Below, piece after piece: positions 56,673-64,000 of a DNA stretch of 64,000 nucleotides. Below the pieces are notes generated by a model. The model was not told the DNA's origin. It was given only the letters and a program-made list of their open reading frames with translations, and did no database searches. The first letter of the stretch is position 1; every line of letters starts with the position of its first letter. Source of the stretch: Nemertoderma westbladi. Its lineage: Eukaryota; Xenacoelomorpha; Nemertodermatida; Nemertodermatidae. Both the position numbers and the translations under genes were made by a program. The stretch spans positions 1-64,000 of the forward strand of contig JAUCBJ010003016.1 in assembly GCA_032718475.1 (NCBI GenBank), written 5' to 3'.

Positions 56673-57940
56673 TCTTATCCAATATGTAAAGTTAAGTTAA
56701 CTATATTATCTACGTCAATAATTACATATCGTATCAAGCACGTTAAGTAAAAACCTTACCGGTAGGTGTGTTAGTACCAAAGTATGAAGTACGAACAGGG
56801 TAAGACTGTGCATAACCACATCATGACTCATATATACATAGCCATATATACACGTTGGCTGACTGACTGGCGTGAATTGTTTAAACATTTCAAAGTAATT
56901 GCTAGACACCCATTGCGGCCAGTCTTGCAAAAGCTTGAAATGTATTACATTCAAACACGTAAGCCCGCTATCAACAAGCAGAAACGTGATTGTCGTAAGT
57001 TTGTGGTGCTGCTTCCCAGTGGTTAGTTACTTACCTTACAGACCTCTCTCTTCATTCAATACTCGTTCTGTCTCCCTTTGTGAATTTCTCTGTACATTTC
57101 CTTCCTTGGCCTCCTGAGAATGCCTTCAGCTGCGGGGCGAAACCTACCGATCAGCTAGCTGCTGTCAGCTGATCACTGATAGCATGCAACGTCTAGGTCC
57201 TGTTGCTTTTTAGTTTTATATATTATCTACAATATGACCCGGAGTGGGTGGTTTAGTGCTACAGAACAATTTATTTTACAGAAGGCCTACAGACGTACAG
57301 TACAGTTTACAGTACGGTAGTTGGGAGATGTGGGAGGTTGGAGGTGTGGGATTAAATTATTATGGATAAAGCCAATAGTTTATTTTGGCGAAACGTTATT
57401 TATAAATTGTTATTGAACAATTGATTTTGGAGTGACTCAGAAGGGACGAATCACGTATGTGAGAGCTGTGTGGAATTTGTTTTTACAGTAAATCACTAAA
57501 ATGAAACCATATAATTTATTGTGATATAATTAATGTACTGACGGGCCGCAGGAACCGGTAGTAATATGCCTGGCTTGGCCTTACAACTACCGAACAAGAA
57601 GCCATCTCTTCATTTAGCAGTTTCTGTGGGTGATGATTGTTGTCCTTTTATTCGCAGAATAAATAACTCCAAACTCGATTACAATTTAGCAATATAAATT
57701 ACAAAACATATAACTCATCAAACAACTCATGTCGTTAAAATTTTAAACTATTCGGTATTTATGATTATAAAATTGCATAAACACAATCTGAAATTCGTTG
57801 ACAATTAGCTGTGATATGTGCGTTTAAAAGTTACATGGTTGTGCATCTGGGCAGGGCTATTTTATTATATTTAATAAATACACCATATTCTGGAATATTT
57901 TGTTTATTGCATACTTAGCTGGGCAACCTGGAGCAACCAA
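56673..57940. other. 5' flank of the nAChR gene, no further gene seen
   Basis: AT-rich sequence with short chance frames on both strands. The nAChR promoter and any upstream non-coding exon should lie here, but I see no convincing core-promoter motif. Confidence 0.45.
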
Positions 57941-57946
57941 GCCATG

Positions 57947-58842
57947 TCCTGGAATAGTGTCGTTATTCAGGTACCTGCCCCACCCCCCCCCCCCCCCCCC
58001 CAATTTTTCTACAAATCTTAATGAGATTGCATTAAATTTGAAACTGAGATGGTTTCACCTCCCTCCTCCTTGCTGGGTGAGCTAGAATTTTTATTTTCGC
58101 TTTCATTTTTTAGCTACAAGCGTTTAAAAAAGGTGTCGCCGGTGATATTTCACCAGTTACACTGCAGTTATTCTTCAACCTTATAGTGATTTGTTGATAT
58201 TGATGAAAGCTAGCCATGTAAGGATTCCAAATATGTAACATAATCTGAATTTACGAAAACTGGTCACTAGTAAAAGATCCAGTTTTACACACACCTTAAA
58301 GATTTGAAGCCTTAATCTGAATTTGGTTGGGAAATAACTGAGATATGAGCGTTCAAAAGTTGCATGGTTTTGCATCTGCATGAGGCTAATTTATTCTATT
58401 AAATAAAAACACTTTATTCTAGAACATTTTGTTTATTTATGAATAGCTACGAAAGAGGTATTGCATTGTTGCCCAGCTACGTATGGAATAAACAAAATGT
58501 TCTAGAATATGGTGCATTAATTAAATAGAATAAATGGCCTGCAGGGGAAGGGAAACAAATACATGCAACATTCGAATGACCATATCTCAGGTATTTCCTA
58601 ATCAAATTCAAATATTTTTACATATTTGGAATCCTTGCATGGGCATCTTTCTATTGGTACCATCAAATCACTATAAGGTTGAAGAATGATTGCACTGTGA
58701 CCTGTGAAATATCGCCGGAGACACCTTTTTCAAACGCTTGCGGGAGGTGAAACTGTCTCTTTCAAATTTCATGCAAACTTATTAAGATTTGTAGAAAACA
58801 ATAGGGGGGCAGGTACCTGAATAACGACACTATATTCCAGGT
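57947..58842. mobile_element. FB-1 family palindromic foldback element, 0.9 kb
   Basis: The left end is CCTGGAATAGTGTCGTTATT then CAGGTACCTGCC; the right end is GGCAGGTACCTGAATAACGA then CACTATATTCCAGG. The arms are inverted around a centre near 58470 (TCTAGAACATTTTGTTTATT on the left, AATAAACAAAATGTTCTAGA on the right). A C run on one arm faces a G run on the other. It has the same internal order as the elements at 9508 and 14640. Confidence 0.85.
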
Positions 58843-59215
58843 GATGTAATCATGTATTCCATGTAATCAAGTTAATACGTAGCTAATTCATACTTAAACA
58901 AAATGTTCCAGAATATGGGATATAGATTAAAATAGTCTCGCGCTGCTACAAAACAATGCATCTTTCTTACGTTTATATCTCAGCGGAAGAATAACTGCGG
59001 TGTAACTGGTGCAATATCGACGGAGACAACTTTTTTAAACGCTTGTTTCTAAGAAATGAGTGCAAATGTAAAAATTCTGACTCACTCACCACGGAGGAGC
59101 AGTTGAGTGAAACCATCTATCTTTCAAATTTCATGGATCATGGAATCTCATTAAGATTAGGGGAATAGGGGGGGGGGGGGGGGGGGGTGTACCAAAATAA
59201 CGACACTATATTACA
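58843..59215. mobile_element. FB-1 family solo right arm
   Basis: The sequence AAACAAAATGTTCCAGAATA, ATATCTCAGCGGAAGAATAA, GGTGTAACTGGTGCAATATC, a 20-base G run and AACGACACTATATTACAGG repeats the right arm of the adjacent element. No left arm precedes it. Confidence 0.7.
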
Positions 59216-59619
59216 GGACATATTATTGAAATGTGGTATTCGAATAGTTAAATAAACGGTTTTATTATAAGGAACCGTAAGCCTACTATTAACTGAATAA
59301 TAGGTTCACACCAGTCGAGCAGTCCAATCAATCAATCATGACACCGAAGAGAGAAGAAGTTTCACTAATATCGTACCCCTACGCCAAGACTCACTATACT
59401 TAGTAGTGGTTCGCAATATTCTCCTCTATAAATTAATTTAAAATCAAAACAAAAGCAAAGGATGCCATTTAGCTAATCTAAGGAGAGAATAATAGTCATA
59501 GAAAATAATAAAAGAATCCCCGCAATGCCACTAATCAGGCAAAAGGGCATCAATAATGAACTCTTCAGAAATGAGACAGATTCTACTCTATACCAGAATA
59601 ATTAATACTTCTAGTATTA

Positions 59620-62600
59620 ATGTATCTATGTATCAACGTTGTACCCATGTGCCTGCCCTGCACCCAGATCCACCTACCTATCTATGTATCTACGTTGTAC
59701 CCGTGTGCCTGCCCCGCACCCAGATCCACCTACCTATCTATGTATCTACGTTGTACCCGTGTGCCTGCCCCGCACCCAGATCCACCTACCTATCTATGTA
59801 TCTACGTTGTACCCGTGTGCCTGCCAGGCACCCAGATCCACCTACTTATCTATGTATCTACGTTGTACCCGTGTGCCTGCCCCGCACCCAGATCCACCTA
59901 CCTATCTATATATCAACGTTGTACCCGTGTGCCTGCCCCGCACCCAGATCCACCTACCTATCTATGTATCTACGTTGTACCCGTGTGCCTGCCCCGCACC
60001 CAGATCCACCTACTTATCTATGTATCTACGTTGTACCCGTGTGCCTGCCCTGCCCCGCACCCAGATCCACCTACTTATCTATGTATCTACGTTGTACCCG
60101 TGTGCCTGGCCCGCACCCAGATCCACCTACCTATCTATGTATCTACGTTGTACCCGTGTGCCTGCCCCGCACCCAGATCCACCTACCTATCTATGTATCT
60201 ACGTTGTACCCGTGTGCCTGCCAGGCACCCAGATCCACCTACTTATCTATGTATCTACGTTGTACCCGTGTGCCTGCCCCGCACCCAGATCCACCTACCT
60301 ATCTATGTATCTACGTTGTACCCGTGTGCCTGCCCCGCACCCAGATCCACCTACCTATCTATATATCTACGTTGTACCCGTGTGCCTGCCCCGCACCCAG
60401 ATCCACCTACCTATATATGTATCTACGTTGTACCCGTGTGCCTGCCCCGCACCCAGATCCACCTACCTATCTATGTATCTACGTTGTACCCGTGTGCCTG
60501 CCCCGCACCCAGATCCACCTACCTATCTATGTATCTACGTTGTACCCGTGTGACTGCCCCGCACCCAGATCCACCTACTTATCTATGTATCTACGTTGTA
60601 CCCGTGTGCCTGCCCCGCACCCAGATCCACCTACCTATCTATGTATCTACGTTGTACCCGTGTGCCTGCCCCGCACCCAGATCCTCCTACTTATCTATGT
60701 ATCTACGTTGTACCCGTGTGCCTGCCCCGCACCCAGATCCACATACCTATCTATGTATCTACGTTGTACCCGTGTGCCTGCCCCGCACCCAGTTCCACCT
60801 ACCTATCTATGTATCTACGTTGTACCCGTGTGCCTGCCCTGCCCTGCGCCCAGATCCACCTACTTATCTATGTATCTACGTTGTACCCGTGTGCCTGCCA
60901 GGCACCCAGATCCACCTACTTATCTATGTATCTACGTTGTACCCGTGTGCCTGCCCTGCCCCGCACCCAGATCCACCTACTTGACTATGTATTTACGTTG
61001 TACCCGTGTGCCTGCCAGGCACCCAGATCCACCTACCTATCTATGTATCTACGTTGTACCCGTGTGCCTGCCCCGCACCCAGTTCCACCTACCTATCTAT
61101 GTATCTACGTTGTACCCGTGTGCCTGCCCTGCCCTTGCGCCCAGATCCACCTACTTATCTATGTATCTACGTTGTACCCGTGTGCCTGCCAGGCACCCAG
61201 ATCCACCTACCTCTCTATGTATCTACGTTGTACCCGTGTGTCTGCCCTGCCCTGCACCCAGATCCACCTACCTATATATGTATCTACGTTGTACCCGTGT
61301 GACTGCCAAGAACCCAGATTCACCTACCTATCTATGTATCTCCGTTGTACCCGTGTGACTGCCAGGCACCCAGATCCACCTACCTATCTATGTATCTACG
61401 TTGTACCCGTGTGGCTGCCAAGCACCCAGATCCACCTACCTATCTATGTATCTACGTTGTACCCGTGTGCCTGCCCTGCACCCAGATCCACCTACTTATC
61501 TATGTATCTACGTTGTACCCGTGTGTTGTACCCGTGTGCCTGCCCGGCACCCAGATCCATCAACCTATCTATGTATCTACGTTATACCCGTGTGCCGCCC
61601 GGCACCCAGATCCATCTACCTATCTATGTATCTACGTTGTACCCGTGTGCCTGCCAGGCACCCAGATCCACCTACCTATCTATGTATCTACGTTATACCC
61701 GTGTGCCGCCCTGCACCCAGATCCACCAACTTATCTATGTATCTACGTTGCACCCGTGTGCCTGCCCTGCACCCAGATCCACCTACTTAGCTATGGATCT
61801 ACGTTGTACCCGTGTGTTGTACCCGTGTGCCTGCCAAGCACCCAGATCCACCTACCTATCTATGTATCTACGTTGTACCCGTGTGCCTGCCCTGCACCCA
61901 GATCCACCTACTTATCTATGTATCTACGTTGTACCCGTGTGTTGTACCCGTGTGCCTGCCCGGCACCCAGATCCATCTACCTATCTATGTATCTACGTTG
62001 TACCCGTGTGCCTGCCAGGCACCCAGATCCACCTACTTATCTATGTATCTACGTTGTACCCGTGTGCCTGCCAGGCACCCAGATCCACCTACTTATCTAT
62101 GTATATACGTTGTACCCGTGTGTCTGCCCTGCCCTGCACCCAGATCCACCAACTTATCTATGTATCTACGTTGTACCCGTGTGCCTGCCCTGCACCCAGA
62201 TCCACCTACCTCTCTATGTATCTACGTTGTACCCGTGTGCCTGCCCTGCACCCAGATCCACCTACCTATCTATGTATCTACGTTGTACCCGTGTACCTGC
62301 CAGGCACCCAGATCCACCTACCTATCTATGTATCTACGTTGTACCCGTGTGCCTGCCAGGCACCCAGATCCACCTACCTATCTATGTATCTACGTTGTAC
62401 CCGTGTGCCTGCCAGGCACCCAGATCCACCTACTTATCTATGTATATACGTTGTACCCGTGTGTCTGCCCTGCCCTGCACCCAGATCCACCAACTTATCT
62501 ATGTATCTACGTTGTACCCGTGTGCCTGCCCTGCACCCAGATCCACCTACCTATCTATGTATCTACGTTGTACCCGTGTGCCTGCCCTGCCCTGCCCTGC

Positions 62601-64000
62601 GCCCAGATCCACCTACCTATCCATGTATCTACGTTGTACCCGTGTGCCTGCCAGGCACCCAGATCCACCTACTTATCTATGTATCTACGTTGTACCCGTG
62701 TGCCTGCCCCGCACCCAGATCCACCTACCTATCTATGTATCTACGTTGTACCCGTGTGCCTGCCCGGCACCCAGATCCACCTACTTATCTATGTATCTAC
62801 GTTGTACCCGTGTGTTGTACCCGTGTGCCTGCCCGGCACCCAGATCCATCTACCTATCTATGTATCTACGTTGTACCCGTGTGCCTGCCCCGCACCCAGA
62901 TCCACCTACCTATCTATGTATCTACGTTGTACCCGTGTGCCTGCCCCGCACCCAGATCCACCTACCTATCTATGTATCTACGTTGTACCCTTGTGCCTGC
63001 CCGGCACCCAGATCCACCTACTTATCTATGTATCTACGTTGTACCCGTGTGCCTGCCAGGCACCCAGATCCACCTACTTATCTATGTATCTACGTTGTAC
63101 CCGTGTGCCTGCCAGGCACCCAGATCCACCTACTTATCTATGTATCTACGTTGTACCCGTGTGCCTGCCAGGCACCCAGATCCACCTACCTATCTAGGTA
63201 TCTACGTTGTACCCGTGTGCCTGCCCGGCGCCCAGATCCACCTACCTATACATGTATCTACGTTGTACCCGTGTGCCTGCCAGGCACCCAGATCCACCTA
63301 CTTATCTATGTATCTACGTTGTACCCGTGTGCCTGCCCGGCACCCAGATCCACCTACTTATCTATGTATCTACGTTGTACCCGTGTGCCTGCCAGGCACC
63401 CAGATCCACCTACTTATCTATGTATCTACGTTGTACCCGTGTGCCTGCCAGGCACCCAGATCCACCTACTTATCTATGTATCTACGTTGTACCCGTGTGC
63501 CTGCCCGGCGCCCAGATCCACCTACCTATCCATGTATCTACGTTGTACCCGTGTGCCTGCCAGGCACCCAGATCCACCTACTTATCTATGTATCTACGTT
63601 GTACCCGTGTGCCTGCCAGGCACCCAGATCCACCTACTTATCTATGTATATACGTTGTACCCGTGTGTCTGCCCTGCCCTGCACCCAGATCCACCAACTT
63701 ATCTATGTATCTACGTTGTACCCGTGTGCCTGCCCTGCACCCAGATCCACCTACCTCTCTATGTATCTACGTTGTACCCGTGTGCCTGCCCTGCACCCAG
63801 ATCCACCTACCTATCTATGTATCTACGTTGTACCCGTGTACCTGCCAGGCACCCAGATCCACCTACCTATCTATGTATCTACGTTGTACCCGTGTGCCTG
63901 CCAGGCACCCAGATCCACCTACCTATCTATGTATCTACGTTGTACCCGTGTGCCTGCCAGGCACCCAGATCCACCTACTTATCTATGTATATACGTTGTA
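59620..64000. repeat. 56-bp minisatellite, about 78 copies, continues past the window
   Basis: The unit is ACCTACCTATCTATGTATCT followed by ACGTTGTACCCGTGTGCCTG and CC(NN)GCACCCAGATCC, period 56. Variation is concentrated at the two bases before GCACCC (CC, AG, CT, CG, AA) and at ACCTACC/ACCTACT. Some units carry CCTGCC insertions or a duplicated GTTGTACCCGTGT. Because no phase of the unit has a stop, plus-strand frames up to 600 codons arise; they are not genes. The short stretch 59216-59619 before it shows nothing identifiable. Confidence 0.97.

Noticed and set aside
59556-61358. 600-codon plus-strand frame and overlapping frames in the 56-bp array
   Set aside because: The repeat has no stop in any phase, so all frames are open. 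The same peptide appears in each frame, as expected from a non-coding repeat.

Overview
The window is nuclear DNA of an AT-rich, intron-containing, repeat-dense animal genome, most likely a marine invertebrate. The evidence is a class II PAQR (membrane progestin receptor-type) gene, an OSTM1 homologue, an ARL6/BBS3-like small GTPase and a spliced nicotinic acetylcholine receptor alpha subunit, set among LINEs, Helitrons, foldback MITEs, SINEs and minisatellites. I cannot name the phylum from sequence alone.

Layout. 1-550: 3'-truncated, single-exon ARL6-like gene (minus), with a 440-bp terminal-inverted-repeat element ending 12 bp from its start codon. 1.6-6.8 kb: about 77 copies of a 67-bp satellite. 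8.3-13.3 kb: nested transposable elements (two palindromic foldback elements and RTE-like LINE pieces, one interrupted by a 1.5-kb TIR element). 13.5-14.5 kb: intronless PAQR receptor (plus). 17.1-18.1 kb: intronless OSTM1-like gene (plus). 18-25 kb: gene-poor, with Helitron ends and an old LINE copy. 25.3-29.3 kb: three different tandem arrays back to back. 30.4-56.7 kb: a four-coding-exon nAChR alpha subunit gene (minus) whose splice phases join perfectly into a 522-codon reading frame. Its 17-kb intron 2 holds a nearly complete RTE-like LINE (42.8-45.8 kb) inserted in the reverse transcriptase of an older LINE, plus foldback elements, minisatellites and a tandemly amplified SINE-like insertion. 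57.9-59.2 kb: foldback elements. 59.6-64 kb: a 56-bp minisatellite running off the window.

The cellular genes do not form a pathway. One is a ciliary-type GTPase, one a steroid-type membrane receptor, one a lysosomal ClC-7 partner and one a ligand-gated cation channel. Three of the four are intronless, although OSTM1 and ARL6 are multi-exon genes in vertebrates. About a quarter of the window is tandem repeat and much of the rest is recognisably mobile DNA. No prokaryotic-type defence system or CRISPR is present. The most unusual signals are the nested-insertion chronology in the nAChR intron, a foldback element loaded with RFX X-box-like motifs, a foldback element whose arms are arrays of one 15-bp word, and two apparent active-site substitutions (GTPase G3 glutamine; nAChR loop C tyrosine).
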